64,000 nucleotides of DNA, from contig CAYSOF010000027.1 of the NCBI GenBank assembly GCA_964432595.1, positions 1-64,000 on the forward strand, written 5' to 3'. Shown here one piece after another: positions 1-14,456 of this stretch (within the stretch, counting starts at the first letter, position 1; each line of letters starts with the position of its first letter). The notes under the pieces are model-generated. The model did not search any database and had not been told where the DNA came from. It was given only the letters and a program-made list of their open reading frames with translations. Both the position numbers and the translations under genes were made by a program. This DNA comes from DASYLJ01 sp964432595 (GTDB taxonomy: Bacteria > Desulfobacterota > Binatia > DP-6).

Positions 1-519
1 CTGCGCCTCGGGCAGCGGGTACGTGCCCTCCTGCTCGATCGGGTTCTGCGTCGCCAGGACGAGGAACGGCTCGGGCAGGATGAACGTCTCGTCGCCGATC
101 GTCACCTGGCGCTCGGCCATCGCCTCGAGCAGCGCGCTCTGCACCTTCGCGGGCGCGCGGTTGATCTCGTCGGCGAGGATCAGCTGCGCGAAGATCGGGC
201 CCTTCTTCGTCGTGAAGACGCCGTCGCGCGGGTTGTAGATGAGCGTACCGATCAGGTCGGCGGGCAGCAGGTCGGGCGTGAACTGCACGCGCCGGAAGCT
301 GGCCTGCACCGCCTGCGCCAGCGTCTTCACCGACAGCGTCTTCGCCAGCCCGGGCACGCCTTCGAGCAGCACGTGGCCGTTCGCGAGCAGCCCGATCAGC
401 AGCCGGTCGACCAGGTAGTGCTGGCCGACGACGACCGTCGCGATCTCTTCGCGCAGGCGGTATGCGAACGCCGCGCCCTCTTTGACCCGTTCGTCGATCG
501 CCGAGATGGCTCCGTCCAT
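1..519 (-). CDS. MoxR-family AAA+ ATPase, N-terminal part
   Basis: The gene runs off the left edge, leaving the first 173 residues. MoxR proteins are AAA+ ATPases that act as chaperones, often beside DUF58 and von Willebrand factor A proteins, to mature enzymes or envelope complexes. The visible part has a Walker A motif GVPGLAKT at about residues 54-61, a Walker B region ILADEINRAP near residue 115 and the family signature LATQNPIEQEGTYPLPEAQ at the edge. The start is the ATG at 519; the frame stays open upstream, so a slightly longer form cannot be excluded. It follows the secreted HExxH gene on the same strand after about 100 bases. Its usual DUF58 partner would lie outside the window. Confidence 0.93.
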   Translation of the reverse strand, partial: MDGAISAIDERVKEGAAFAYRLREEIATVVVGQHYLVDRLLIGLLANGHVLLEGVPGLAKTLSVKTLAQAVQASFRRVQFTPDLLPADLIGTLIYNPRDGVFTTKKGPIFAQLILADEINRAPAKVQSALLEAMAERQVTIGDETFILPEPFLVLATQNPIEQEGTYPLPEAQ

Positions 520-623
520 GCAGCCGATCTGGTTACCGGCGATCCGGCAGGAGCGCAAATCCGCGGCGGGGGCTGCGGCCCCACGCGCGACGGATCGACG
601 ACGGGGCGCTCGAGCGCCGCGAG

Positions 624-2477
624 TCAATTGCAGGAGGGCAGCGTGTCGGCCGCGCAACCCGGCTTCGTGATCACCTCGCCGAACCCGCAGGCGTTCTGCG
701 CCGGATCGGGGAACGGGCCGCCGGAGACGCCCGTGATCGTGATCCCGGCGGCGCCGTGCAGGTGCGCATAGGCGCAGAACGGCTCGTGCGCGGGGTTCAC
801 GCAGCCGTTCTGGACGTCCGCGAGACAGACCTCGCTGCCCCCGGCGAGCGTCCCGGTCGCCGCCCCGAGCCGCACGGCGCGGCCCGCCGCGGTCACGGTG
901 AGCCCGACGGTGACGGTCTGCGGGGACACGAGCGCGCTCGGCGACTCGACGTCGATGAAGTTCGTGTAGTTCCCCGGCGGCAGGTTCGCCGTGTTGCCGC
1001 CGTCGTCGATGATGGTCGGATACGCGGTGACGTTGATCGCAAAGGCCGTCCCGCCCTTCCGCGGGACGATGTCCATGTCGAACTGGCGGCCGGCACGGAT
1101 CGACGCACGCCCGCAGATCGACGGGGTGCTCGTCACGTTCGCCTGTTGCGAGGTCGGCGTCGCGGGGCCGCCGACGGGGGACGTGAACAGCAGGAACGGC
1201 GTCGCCGAGAGCTGGACGCCGGTCGGGAGCGTGTAGCCGAGCTTCATCAGGCACGGTCGGCCCTTCGGCTCCTTCTCCCAGAGGTCGGCGAGCCGGCACG
1301 CCATGTCGGCGTCTTCCGCCGTCGTCGGCTGGCCGGCCTTCTTCTTGAGACCGATCGATACCTGCAGGTTGATCATGCCCTCGACGGTGTCGACGAAGGT
1401 CTCGTCGTCGTCGGAGGAACCATAGCAGCCCTGCTCGAACACCATCGCGTGCACGAGCTCGTGGACCGCGGTCGACGCGCCGGCGCCGAGCTGGCCCTTC
1501 GTCGCGTCGACGATCGGGTCGTTCATGAGGCTGGTCATGTTCGCCGTCTCGAGGATCACGTGGTTCGTGAAGTTCGCCGGGATGATCATGACGTTCGCGC
1601 CGGTGGCGTCGGTGGTCGGCAGCTTCGCGCGCGGATGCGGGTTGCTGACCACCGTCAGGCCGTTCACGCCCCGGCTGCCGTCCAGCATGAAGCCACCGAC
1701 CTGCGCGCCTTCCTGATGGAACCGGGTCTCGCCGAGCGCCGAGCGCAGCGGCGTGACGTCGAGGCCCAGCATCGCGAGCTCGTCGAGCACCTTGCCCATC
1801 TGCGTGTCGGCGGCCGTATTCGTCGTGGAGCCGCCCATCTTGAATTCGGGGGGCGATGCGAGGGGCCGCAGTCGAGCCGTACCGGAGACCGCCGGTCCCG
1901 ACGACAGCACGAGCAGGCGGTCGTCGACGGGCGGCAGCACCTGCGCGATCGCGCCGGCGAACTGGCTCGCCAGCGGCTCGTCGATCGGCTCGAGCCGGTG
2001 CGACGGCGGGTCGGGCCCGTACAGCGTCGGGAACAACGCCGCGAGCGGCGCGGGGGCGTTCGTCACGAGCACCGCGACGGGGACCGAGCCCGGCTGCTTC
2101 TTCGTGCCCTTCACGCGCAGCAGGACGACGGCGGGCGACCCGTCGTCGATCGTGACCGTCCCCGAGAGCTGCCCGTCGCGCTTCGCGACGTCGGGCGCCT
2201 TGCCGTCGTCGCGCAGCTTCGCCGCCGTGCCGACGGCCCGCCCGTCGGCGTCGATGCGCTGCAGGACCGCCTTGCGCTTGCGCTTCGTGCCGGTCGGCGT
2301 GACGACGACGGTGACCGCCGCACCGCTGCCCGCGAGGACGGATGACGGGCTGACGAGCGTGACGTCGAACGGCGGGAGCAGCGGCTTGGGCTTCTTCTTC
2401 CGGGCCGTCGCGACCGTGCCGCCGACCGCCACCGCGATCGCCAGCGCCGCCACCACCACCCGGTGCCGCCATGTCAC
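624..2477 (-). CDS. Secreted protein with zincin-like HExxH motif and N-terminal Ig-like region
   Basis: This 617-residue protein starts at a GTG that overlaps the PPOX stop codon (GTGA). Residues 1-26 form a signal peptide ending near ATA-R. Residues of about 35-140 look like a beta-sandwich, Ig-like domain with the text DVTLVSPSSVLAGSG. Near residue 340 is STAVHELVHAMVFEQ, which contains HELVH, the HExxH zinc-binding signature of metallopeptidases. The C-terminal third is Cys-containing and beta-rich. A peptidase role is inferred from the motif only; the third zinc ligand is not obvious, though E/D-rich text (SSDDDETFVD) follows soon after. I do not recognise the full-length family. Export to the periplasm or outside is likely. 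Confidence 0.8.
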   Translation of the reverse strand: MTWRHRVVVAALAIAVAVGGTVATARKKKPKPLLPPFDVTLVSPSSVLAGSGAAVTVVVTPTGTKRKRKAVLQRIDADGRAVGTAAKLRDDGKAPDVAKRDGQLSGTVTIDDGSPAVVLLRVKGTKKQPGSVPVAVLVTNAPAPLAALFPTLYGPDPPSHRLEPIDEPLASQFAGAIAQVLPPVDDRLLVLSSGPAVSGTARLRPLASPPEFKMGGSTTNTAADTQMGKVLDELAMLGLDVTPLRSALGETRFHQEGAQVGGFMLDGSRGVNGLTVVSNPHPRAKLPTTDATGANVMIIPANFTNHVILETANMTSLMNDPIVDATKGQLGAGASTAVHELVHAMVFEQGCYGSSDDDETFVDTVEGMINLQVSIGLKKKAGQPTTAEDADMACRLADLWEKEPKGRPCLMKLGYTLPTGVQLSATPFLLFTSPVGGPATPTSQQANVTSTPSICGRASIRAGRQFDMDIVPRKGGTAFAINVTAYPTIIDDGGNTANLPPGNYTNFIDVESPSALVSPQTVTVGLTVTAAGRAVRLGAATGTLAGGSEVCLADVQNGCVNPAHEPFCAYAHLHGAAGITITGVSGGPFPDPAQNACGFGEVITKPGCAADTLPSCN

Positions 2478-3100
2478 AGGTTGGTCTTATAGTCCTCTTC
2501 GATCATCTGGTCGATGTTCGCGGCCATTTCTTCGCCGCCACCGAACTTCGGGGCCATCATCTTGCCGAAGGAGATCCGGAGGTTCGGCGGCCAGGTGTCC
2601 GGCTTCCAGAGGGCCGAGCGTTTGAACGCCTTCGCGCAGTGGAAGAACGCGTGCTCGACGTGGACGCGGATGGCGATCAGCGCGGGCTGGCCGCGCATGC
2701 TGAGCCGTTCGAGGATGGCCGGGTCGGCCGTGAGCTCCGCGCGTCCCTGCACCCGGAGCGTCTCCTCGGTGCCCGGCACCATGAAGATGAGCCCGACGGT
2801 CGGGTTCGCGAGGATGTTCTGCAGCCCGAAGACGAGGCGATTGCCCTTCCGGTCGGGGATGAGCAGCGTACGCTCGTCGTCGACCAGGACGAATCCCGGA
2901 CCGTCGCCCTTCGGCGACACCTCCGGCCGGCCCTGTGCGTCGGCCGTGGCCAGCAGCAGGATCGGCGCGTGCGCGATGAAGTCGACGGCCGTCGGCTCCA
3001 GCGTCGGCGTGATCTTCATCTTCGTCGCCGGCGACTCCTCGCCGATGATGGCGCGCACCTGCTCGAGGGTGGTGAGACGGTGGGGATCGGTCGTGGCCAT
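2474..3100 (-). CDS. Pyridoxamine 5'-phosphate oxidase-family flavoprotein (DR2398 type)
   Basis: A 208-residue cytoplasmic protein of the split-barrel FMN-binding superfamily. The order TLEQVRAIIGEESPATKMK, then an early strand with PILLLATADAQGRPEVSPKG and DERTLLIPDRKGNRL, matches the PPOX-like group (TIGR04025) often annotated as MSMEG_1061 or DR2398-like. Such proteins bind FMN or F420 and reduce unknown small substrates; true PNPO activity is unlikely. The ATG at 3100 is chosen because the upstream frame is not conserved-looking and 122 bases separate it from the SGNH gene, enough for a promoter. Its stop overlaps the GTG of the secreted HExxH gene by four bases, so the two are probably co-translated. 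Confidence 0.9.
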   Translation of the reverse strand: MATTDPHRLTTLEQVRAIIGEESPATKMKITPTLEPTAVDFIAHAPILLLATADAQGRPEVSPKGDGPGFVLVDDERTLLIPDRKGNRLVFGLQNILANPTVGLIFMVPGTEETLRVQGRAELTADPAILERLSMRGQPALIAIRVHVEHAFFHCAKAFKRSALWKPDTWPPNLRISFGKMMAPKFGGGEEMAANIDQMIEEDYKTNL

Positions 3101-3222
3101 CGCGTCCTCCTCGCGTGCGGAGTATCGGCGATCGCGCACGACGCCGCCAGAGCCCGTCCCTCGAGCAGAAGAATGTTCTCGTAGCCGCAGCACGAGCCGC
3201 GCGGTGACGACGTCCGGCTCGA

Positions 3223-3845
3223 TCACAGCAGCGCTGCCACGACCGGCACCAGCGCCCGCCCCAGCGTCACGTGCTGCTCGACGTCGAGGTGCACGCCGTC
3301 GACCCTGCTCGACGCCGTCACGCTGCCGGCATCGAAGAACGCGCAGCCCTCGTCGGCCGCCACGCGGGCGTACGCAGCCGCCATGCCCGCCGCCCGCGTC
3401 TCCGCGCCGCGGAACTTCCACGCGATCGGCCCGCGCGGCGTCTGGAGCGCCGGCGGCGCCACGACGAGGATCGGCGGCACCGGCATGCCCGGCTCGATCG
3501 GTGCGCGACGGATGGTGCGCACGACGGCAGCGAGGCCCTGCGCGGACAGCGTCGCGTCGTGCTGGTGCGTCGCCTGGAAGTCGTTCGTGCCGAGCATCAC
3601 GATGACCAGCGCCAGCGGCGAGTTGATCTCGATGCGCTGCTCGAGCCCGTCGAGCCCGTTGCGGCCGGGCTTGTACGGGTCGTCCCACACCGTGCGGCGG
3701 CCGTTCAGGCAGTCCTCGATCACCCGCACCTCGGCGAGGCCACGCTGCAGCACGCCGGGCCAGCGCTGGTCGAACGGCAGCCGCCGGCGCGTGTCCGGCA
3801 CGATCCCCCACGACAGCGAGTCGCCGTAGACGAGCAGCTGCCGCA

Positions 3846-3846
<1 letters not shown>
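3223..3846 (-). CDS. SGNH/GDSL-type esterase
   Basis: A 207-residue hydrolase of the SGNH fold. Block I is LLVYGDSLSWG with the nucleophile Ser10; block III is VMLGTNDF near residue 85; the C-terminal DGVHLD near residue 185 supplies the Asp and His. There is no signal peptide, so it probably acts in the cytoplasm on an ester or on an acylated small molecule. Its ATG shares one base with the uvrA stop codon (TGATG), so it is translationally coupled to uvrA. The family cannot be assigned a substrate from sequence; arylesterase or acyl-CoA thioesterase I-like activity are the usual alternatives. Confidence 0.92.
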
Positions 3847-6719
<2,873 letters not shown>

Positions 6720-6720
6720 G

Positions 6721-8223
6721 TCAGGGCAGCCAGACCGACGACCAGGTCTCGGTGAGCACTTCGCCGTTGCGCTGGAGATACGCGCGCAGCTCCACGGGCT
6801 TCCGCTGGTCCTTCGGCTCGATCTGGAACGTCAGGCGCCAGCCGCCCGTCACGGGGTTCTTCGTGACGTGCTGGTCGAACACGCGGGCGTCGCTGCCCGC
6901 GGTGACGACGCCGGCCGGCGCGTCGGCGTCGCCGAGCGTCGCGAGCTTCCGGCCCTCGAAGTCGATGACCCAGCGCGGCCCCTTCTCCGGCGTGCCGATC
7001 GCGCCGTGGTCGCGGCGCGTGGACACGACGCGGCCGCCGGGCGGACGTGCGCCGTCGTCGGCGTACCAGAAGAGCGTGTAGCCGAACGCGAGCGGCTCGC
7101 CCGGCTTCGGCAGCACGTCGGGCACCCAGAACGCCACGACGTTGTCCATCAGCTCGGTGTCGGTCGGGATCTGCACGAGGCGCACGGTCCCCGTGCCCCA
7201 GTCGCCCTTCGGCTGCACCCACGCGCTCGGGCGCAAATCGGCGCGCGTCTCGAGGTCGAGGTGGTGGTCGAACGCGCGATCGCGCTGGATCAGGCCGAAG
7301 CCGCGCGGGTTCGTCGTCCCGAACGCGGCGACGTCGATGCGCGTCGGGTTGTCGATCGGCCGCCACAGCCACTCGCCGCCGTCGAAGTGGACGAGAAGCC
7401 CGTCGGAGTCGTGCACCTCCGGACGGAAGTCGTCGATCCACCGCGTCCGGTTCTCGCCGAAGAAGAACATGCTGGTGAGCGGCGCCAGGCCGAGCAGCTT
7501 CGGCGTCTTCCGCAGAAACACCCGCGCGTCGACGTCGACCGTCGTCTCCTCTCCCGGCGTGACGACGAACCGATAGGCGCCGCTCGCCGTCGGGCCGTCG
7601 AGCAGCGCGTAGAGCGTCATGCTGGTCGCCCCGGGCGCCGGCCGCTCCAGCCAGAGCTCGATGAAGCGCGGGAACTCCTCGCCGGTCGGCTCCACGGTGT
7701 CGATCGCGAGGCCGCGCGACGACAGCCCCCACACGTTGTCGCGCCCGACCGCGCGGAAGTAGCTGGCGCCGAGGAAGACGATCACCTCGTCGAAGTACTC
7801 CGGCTTCTTGAAGGCCGAGTGGATGCGGATGCCCGCCCACCCGATGTCCTTCGGGATCTTCGCGGCGAAGTCGTTCTTGCCGTAGCTGAAGAAGGTCGCG
7901 GAGAACGGCAGCGGCGCCACCCTGCCGCCGTCGATCACGTTCACCGTGACGCTGCGATCGAAGTAGAGTCCCGGATGGAAGAGCTGCACCTGGAACGGCA
8001 GCTGCTCGGCACGCCACAACGACCGGTCGGGCCGGAAGCGGATGTCGCGCCATTGGTCGTAGGTGATCGACCCGCCCTTCAGCATCCACTTCGGCACGAC
8101 GGTCTGCCGGTCGCGGTACGGCTCGGCGGCGATCTGCTTCGCCGTCGCCGCGACGTCGTCGAGTCCGAACCCGCTCGCCGCGCGCGCGACGAGCACCACT
8201 GCGAGAACGACGATCCCGTTCAT
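6721..8223 (-). CDS. opgG: Periplasmic glucan biosynthesis protein OpgG (MdoG)
   Basis: A 500-residue exported protein (E. coli OpgG 511). It has a signal peptide of about 18 residues, then the family opening FGLDDVAATAKQIAAEPY, a conserved YDQWRDIRFRP stretch, and the C-terminal Ig-like domain (WRLTFQIEPKDQRKPVELR). OpgG acts in the periplasm on the backbone of osmoregulated periplasmic beta-glucans, usually with the membrane glucosyltransferase OpgH. No opgH is seen in the window. The gene overlaps the DUF2855 stop by four bases (ATGA) and is followed by uvrA after one base. Its presence is evidence for a didermal envelope. Confidence 0.94.
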   Translation of the reverse strand: MNGIVVLAVVLVARAASGFGLDDVAATAKQIAAEPYRDRQTVVPKWMLKGGSITYDQWRDIRFRPDRSLWRAEQLPFQVQLFHPGLYFDRSVTVNVIDGGRVAPLPFSATFFSYGKNDFAAKIPKDIGWAGIRIHSAFKKPEYFDEVIVFLGASYFRAVGRDNVWGLSSRGLAIDTVEPTGEEFPRFIELWLERPAPGATSMTLYALLDGPTASGAYRFVVTPGEETTVDVDARVFLRKTPKLLGLAPLTSMFFFGENRTRWIDDFRPEVHDSDGLLVHFDGGEWLWRPIDNPTRIDVAAFGTTNPRGFGLIQRDRAFDHHLDLETRADLRPSAWVQPKGDWGTGTVRLVQIPTDTELMDNVVAFWVPDVLPKPGEPLAFGYTLFWYADDGARPPGGRVVSTRRDHGAIGTPEKGPRWVIDFEGRKLATLGDADAPAGVVTAGSDARVFDQHVTKNPVTGGWRLTFQIEPKDQRKPVELRAYLQRNGEVLTETWSSVWLP

Positions 8224-9308
8224 GCGCGCGGGGAGACCACGTGTCCCTCGTCGGGCGTCGCCCGCCCGGCCAGGACGTCCTGGTACACCCGCTCGAGCGC
8301 CGCCGGTCCGGCGCTGCGCACGACGCGGATCCAGCGCGCCGCCGGCACCAGGAACGCGCGCCACGCGGCGCCCATCCGCTGCTGCAGGCCGTCGGCGCCC
8401 CAGTCCTTCGTGCGCTTGGCCACCTGATCGGGCGCGAAGAACAGCGCGGGCGCCGGACCGGGCAGCGCCTGCCCCATCTCGACCTTGTCCCAGTGCGTGC
8501 CGCCGACGACGCAGCTGTAGCGGAGCGCGTCGCCGAAGTGCTCGTGCACGGCGCGCACGACCGCGCCGTTGCCCGCCATGTCGACGAACACGGTCGGCGT
8601 GTCCGCCGGCAGCGTGCGCACGTCGTCGTACGCGACGACGCGATCGTAGCAGCCGAGCCCTTCGACGAAGCCGCGGTTGCGCGGCGACGTGAGCCCGACC
8701 ACCTCGACGCGTCCACGACGGTTCGCGTGCAGGCAGTGCGCGAGCGCCAGCCCCGTCTTGCTCGACGCGCTGCCGATCACCACCGAGCGCGCGCCGAAGA
8801 AGTCGTTGTCGGCGAGGAAGTCGTCGATCAGGAACGACGTCAGGAACAGCACGCGGAGCAGCATCTGCTGGTCCTCGTGCGCCGGGTCGTATCCGGGATC
8901 GCCCGCGACGCGCGTGTACGCGTTGTACAGCGCGTGCAGGTGCTGGCGATGCGGCGTGGCGTCCGAGAAGCCGCCGGCGGTCACGTGCGTCGGCTGCAGC
9001 AGCGCGTACGTGGACATCGGCCAGTAGCCGAAGAGCCGCTCGCCGACGGGCACCTCGGGATGCTCCGAGCGCACGACGTCGGCGAAGCCCCAGACGGGAA
9101 TCCGTCCCCATCCCTCGGGCGCCGGCCAGAAGTGCCAGTACTGCATCATCTCGCCGAAGACCGCGTACGTGACGTTGTTGGCCGTGAAGGCGAAGCGGTC
9201 GACCGCGGCGAGCACCTGCCCGGCCGCGAGCACCGGAGCGTCGACGGGGGCGATTTTCGTCTCGTGCAGCGCGTCCTTGCGAACGAGGAAGTCCCAGGCG
9301 TCCGACAT
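8220..9308 (-). CDS. DUF2855 family protein (MDR-like)
   Basis: A 362-residue cytoplasmic protein of the DUF2855 family, distant relatives of medium-chain dehydrogenase/reductases. Visible features are the conserved N-terminal pattern VDRFAFTANNVTYAVFGE, the WGFADV segment, and a Rossmann-like region around VVIGSASSKTGLALA that could bind a nucleotide. Biochemical function is unknown to me. It is the first gene of the leftward DUF2855-opgG-uvrA-SGNH operon, so the divergent intergenic region 9309-9463 shared with the histidine kinase should hold its promoter. Confidence 0.9.
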   Translation of the reverse strand: MSDAWDFLVRKDALHETKIAPVDAPVLAAGQVLAAVDRFAFTANNVTYAVFGEMMQYWHFWPAPEGWGRIPVWGFADVVRSEHPEVPVGERLFGYWPMSTYALLQPTHVTAGGFSDATPHRQHLHALYNAYTRVAGDPGYDPAHEDQQMLLRVLFLTSFLIDDFLADNDFFGARSVVIGSASSKTGLALAHCLHANRRGRVEVVGLTSPRNRGFVEGLGCYDRVVAYDDVRTLPADTPTVFVDMAGNGAVVRAVHEHFGDALRYSCVVGGTHWDKVEMGQALPGPAPALFFAPDQVAKRTKDWGADGLQQRMGAAWRAFLVPAARWIRVVRSAGPAALERVYQDVLAGRATPDEGHVVSPRA

Positions 9309-9336
9309 CCCCCGTGGCTACTCGGGTCGTGCGGCG

Positions 9337-9368
9337 TTGACAAGGTCGAGCGTCACGGGTGTGACGCT
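9337..9368. promoter_or_regulatory. Candidate -35 and palindromic operator between divergent genes
   Basis: The 155-base gap between DUF2855 and the kinase holds TTGACA (9337-9342) on the plus strand, followed by an inverted repeat with perfect 8-base arms AGCGTCAC (9349-9356) and GTGACGCT (9361-9368) around a 4-base spacer. The palindrome sits about where a -10 element would lie. No good TATAAT match is present, so this is a candidate operator rather than a mapped promoter. Confidence 0.4.
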
Positions 9369-9463
9369 GCGCCACGCGTGCGGCTGATTTCCCCGCTCAC
9401 GCAGCGTGGAATGGCACACGGCCGGCGGCATACGGCTTGCTCTCGTTCCCTGCGCGCGCGGTC

Positions 9464-12163
<2,700 letters not shown>

Positions 12164-12199
12164 GGTTGCGGCGCGCGCGACGTTCGCGCATGAGGCCCC

Positions 12200-13093
12200 G
12201 TGCTCGACGTGCGCGGCGTGCTGCTCCTGATCCTTGCGCTCCTGGCGGTCGGCTTCGCCGTCCTGCTGGCCCGCGCCGCGCGACGCGCGACGGCGTCCGC
12301 CCGACCCGGGCCGCTCCTCCTCGCCATCGGCTTCGTCACGGACTTCTTCGACACCCTCGGCATCGGCTCGTTCGCGCCGACGACGGCGCTCTTCCGCCTG
12401 CGCGGGCTCGTTCCCGATCGGGTCATCCCCGGCACGCTGAATGCCGGACACGCGATCCCCTCCATCGTGCAGGCGCTCGTCTTCATCGCGATCGTCGACG
12501 TGGAGGCGCCGATCCTGCTCGCCATGCTGCTCGCCGCGGTGGCGGGCGGATGGCTCGGCGCGGGCACCGTCGCGGGGTGGCCGCGCCGCCGCATCCAGCG
12601 CGGCATCGGCGTCGCCCTGCTCGCCGCCGCGGCGTTCATGCTGGCGACGAACCTCGGCTGGTTCCCCGCCGGTGGCGACGCCATCGGGCTCCACGGCTGG
12701 CGCTTCGTCGTGGCGACGGTCGTCAACTTCGCGCTCGGCGCGCTGATGACGCTCGGGATCGGCCTCTACGCGCCGTGCATGATCCTCGTCAGCCTGCTCG
12801 GCATGAGCCCGCCCGCGGCGTTTCCCATCATGATGGGGTCGTGCGCGATGCTGATGCCGTTCGCCGGCGCGCGCTTCATCGCAGCCGGCGCGTGGGACCC
12901 GCGCGCGACCGTCGGCCTCACCGTCGGCGGCGTTCCGGGGGTGCTCGTCGCGGCGTTCATCGTCCGGTCGCTGCCGCTGACGGCGGTGCGCTGGCTCGTC
13001 GTCCTCGTGGTCGTGTGGACCGCGTTCTCGTTGCTGCGGGCCGTCGGGGGGCGGCGGGAGGCAGGCGGGCTACGGGCGCCGTCCTCGCCGTAA
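12200..13093 (+). CDS. TauE/SafE-family permease
   Basis: A 297-residue membrane protein with about eight hydrophobic segments. It resembles sulfite exporter TauE/SafE permeases: an inverted duplication, with the first half containing GFVTDFFDTLGIGSFAPTT and the second beginning near FALGALMTLGIGLYAPCMI. Members move small anions such as sulfite, sulfoacetate or sulfonates, but substrate cannot be read from sequence. It starts at GTG 12200, 36 bases after the kinase stop, so the two are probably one transcript. Its last codons and the TAA stop lie inside the left arm of a long palindrome (13051-13184). Confidence 0.88.
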   Translation: MLDVRGVLLLILALLAVGFAVLLARAARRATASARPGPLLLAIGFVTDFFDTLGIGSFAPTTALFRLRGLVPDRVIPGTLNAGHAIPSIVQALVFIAIVDVEAPILLAMLLAAVAGGWLGAGTVAGWPRRRIQRGIGVALLAAAAFMLATNLGWFPAGGDAIGLHGWRFVVATVVNFALGALMTLGIGLYAPCMILVSLLGMSPPAAFPIMMGSCAMLMPFAGARFIAAGAWDPRATVGLTVGGVPGVLVAAFIVRSLPLTAVRWLVVLVVVWTAFSLLRAVGGRREAGGLRAPSSP

Positions 13094-13184
13094 GCACGCC
13101 GTCGAAGAGCCGGCGCAGCACGTCCTTGGTTCGTACGGCGTGCTAACGGCTGCGGGCGCCCTATGCCCGCCTGCCTCCCGCCGC
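13051..13184. repeat. Long-stem imperfect palindrome A
   Basis: The arms are about 52 bases. The outer 20 bases, 13051-13070 (GCGGCGGGAGGCAGGCGGGC), pair perfectly with 13165-13184, and the inner part GCCGTAAGCACGCCGT (13087-13102) pairs with 13135-13150 at 15 of 16 bases; the loop is 32 bases. It lies between the convergent TauE and sugar dehydrogenase genes and covers the last 14 codons of the former. There is no T-run, so a classical intrinsic terminator is not indicated. Its core motifs recur in palindrome B at 51971-52107. Confidence 0.85.
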
Positions 13185-13216
13185 TGCGACCGGCGCGGCT
13201 GCCGACCGCGATCCGC

Positions 13217-14380
13217 TCAACTCCTCGGATCCAGGCGGAGCACTTTGCCGTCGCTGTCGTCGTCGGTGACCACGTAGAGATCGCCCTTAGGGCTCTGGAC
13301 GACGTCGCGAACTCTCGTGTCGAGCTCGCCGTCGCGGTGGCGGATCTCGGTCGTTACCTTCGTGCCGTCGAGCTTCAGACGAACCAGGCCGCCTGGGGTG
13401 AGCGAGCCGATCAGCAGCTCGTTGCGCCAGTCGGGGAAGGCGGCGCCGGTGTAGAAGGTCGCGCCCGACGGGGCGATCACGGGGTTCCAGTAGTAGAGCG
13501 GCTGCTCCATGCCGGGGGCCTCGGCGCGGTCGCTCACGCGCGTGCCGTCGTAGTTGAGGCCGTAGCAGATCGCCGGCCAGCCGTAGTTCTTGCCGGGCTC
13601 CGGACGGTTCAGCTCGTCGCCGCCCATCGGGCCGTGCTCGACGATCCACAACGTGCCGGTGCCCGGCTGCAATGCGGCGGACTGCGCGTTGCGGTGGCCG
13701 TACGACCAGATCGACGGCGCGGCGTCCGTGCGACCGACGAACGGGTTGTCCTTCGGGATGGAGCCGTCGGCATTGATCCGCACCACCTTGCCGAGCAGCG
13801 ACGGCAGCTGCTGCGCCTGCTCGCGGTAGTCGAAGCGGTCGCCGAGCGTGACGAACAGCGTGCCGTCGGGCCGGAACACGAGGCGCGAGCCGAAGTGGTT
13901 GCGCCCCTCGACCGACGGCTCCTGCCGCCAGATCACCTCGACGTTCTCGAGACCGGCGTCGCCGAGCCGGCCGCGCGCGACCGCCGTGCCCGCCGTGCCG
14001 CCGTCGCGTGGCTCGGCGTACGACAGGTAGACGAGCCGGTCCTTCTCGAACGACGGAGACACTGCGACGTCGAGTAGGCCGCCCTGCCGCGTGCTGAGCA
14101 CGGCGGGCACGCCCGCCAGCGGCTCCGACGCCTTCCCGTCCGCGCCGATGCGCCGCAGGCGACCCGGGCGCTCGGTGACGAGCATCGTGCCGTCCGGCAG
14201 GAACGCCAGGCCCCACGGATGCTCGAGGCCGTCGGTCACGACCGTGATGCGGCCGGGAAACGGAACGGCGTCGGGCGTCGGCGACCGCGGCGCGGGGCCG
14301 CTCGGTGGCGACGCCGACAGCGCCGCGCAGGCGACGCCCAGCAGCGCGAGAGAGGTGAGACCGAGCGTCCGGTGGCGCAT
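13217..14380 (-). CDS. PQQ-dependent sugar dehydrogenase (soluble GDH/Asd-like beta-propeller)
   Basis: A 387-residue exported six-bladed propeller of the GSDH family. The N-terminus is a signal peptide, possibly a lipoprotein one (GVAC at about residues 15-18). Family marks are GLEHPWGLAFLPDGTMLVTE, the catalytic-His region VEGRNHFGSRLVFRPDGTLF, GDRFDYREQAQ, SYGHRNAQ, EHGPMGGDELN and GKNYGWP. Known members oxidise aldose sugars in the periplasm with PQQ and calcium, passing electrons to the respiratory chain. No PQQ synthesis genes are in the window. It converges on the TauE gene across palindrome A. Confidence 0.93.
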   Translation of the reverse strand: MRHRTLGLTSLALLGVACAALSASPPSGPAPRSPTPDAVPFPGRITVVTDGLEHPWGLAFLPDGTMLVTERPGRLRRIGADGKASEPLAGVPAVLSTRQGGLLDVAVSPSFEKDRLVYLSYAEPRDGGTAGTAVARGRLGDAGLENVEVIWRQEPSVEGRNHFGSRLVFRPDGTLFVTLGDRFDYREQAQQLPSLLGKVVRINADGSIPKDNPFVGRTDAAPSIWSYGHRNAQSAALQPGTGTLWIVEHGPMGGDELNRPEPGKNYGWPAICYGLNYDGTRVSDRAEAPGMEQPLYYWNPVIAPSGATFYTGAAFPDWRNELLIGSLTPGGLVRLKLDGTKVTTEIRHRDGELDTRVRDVVQSPKGDLYVVTDDDSDGKVLRLDPRS

Positions 14381-14456
14381 GGGGACGTTCTGCCCGACGC
14401 ACCGCGATCGTCAATCGCCGGTTGCGACGGCCGTGACGGACGACGATGGTGCGCCC

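Noticed and set aside
13087..13150. Integron attC site (GCTAAC and GTAAGC near the palindrome ends)
   Set aside because: attC needs GTTRRRY and RYYYAAC core boxes with unpaired spacers. The left core here is GCCGTAAGC, not a GTTRRRY box, the stem is longer than usual, and no integrase or cassette array is present.
13087..13150. Classical rho-independent terminator
   Set aside because: The hairpin is far longer than a terminator stem and no T-run follows on either strand. A two-way termination role is still possible.
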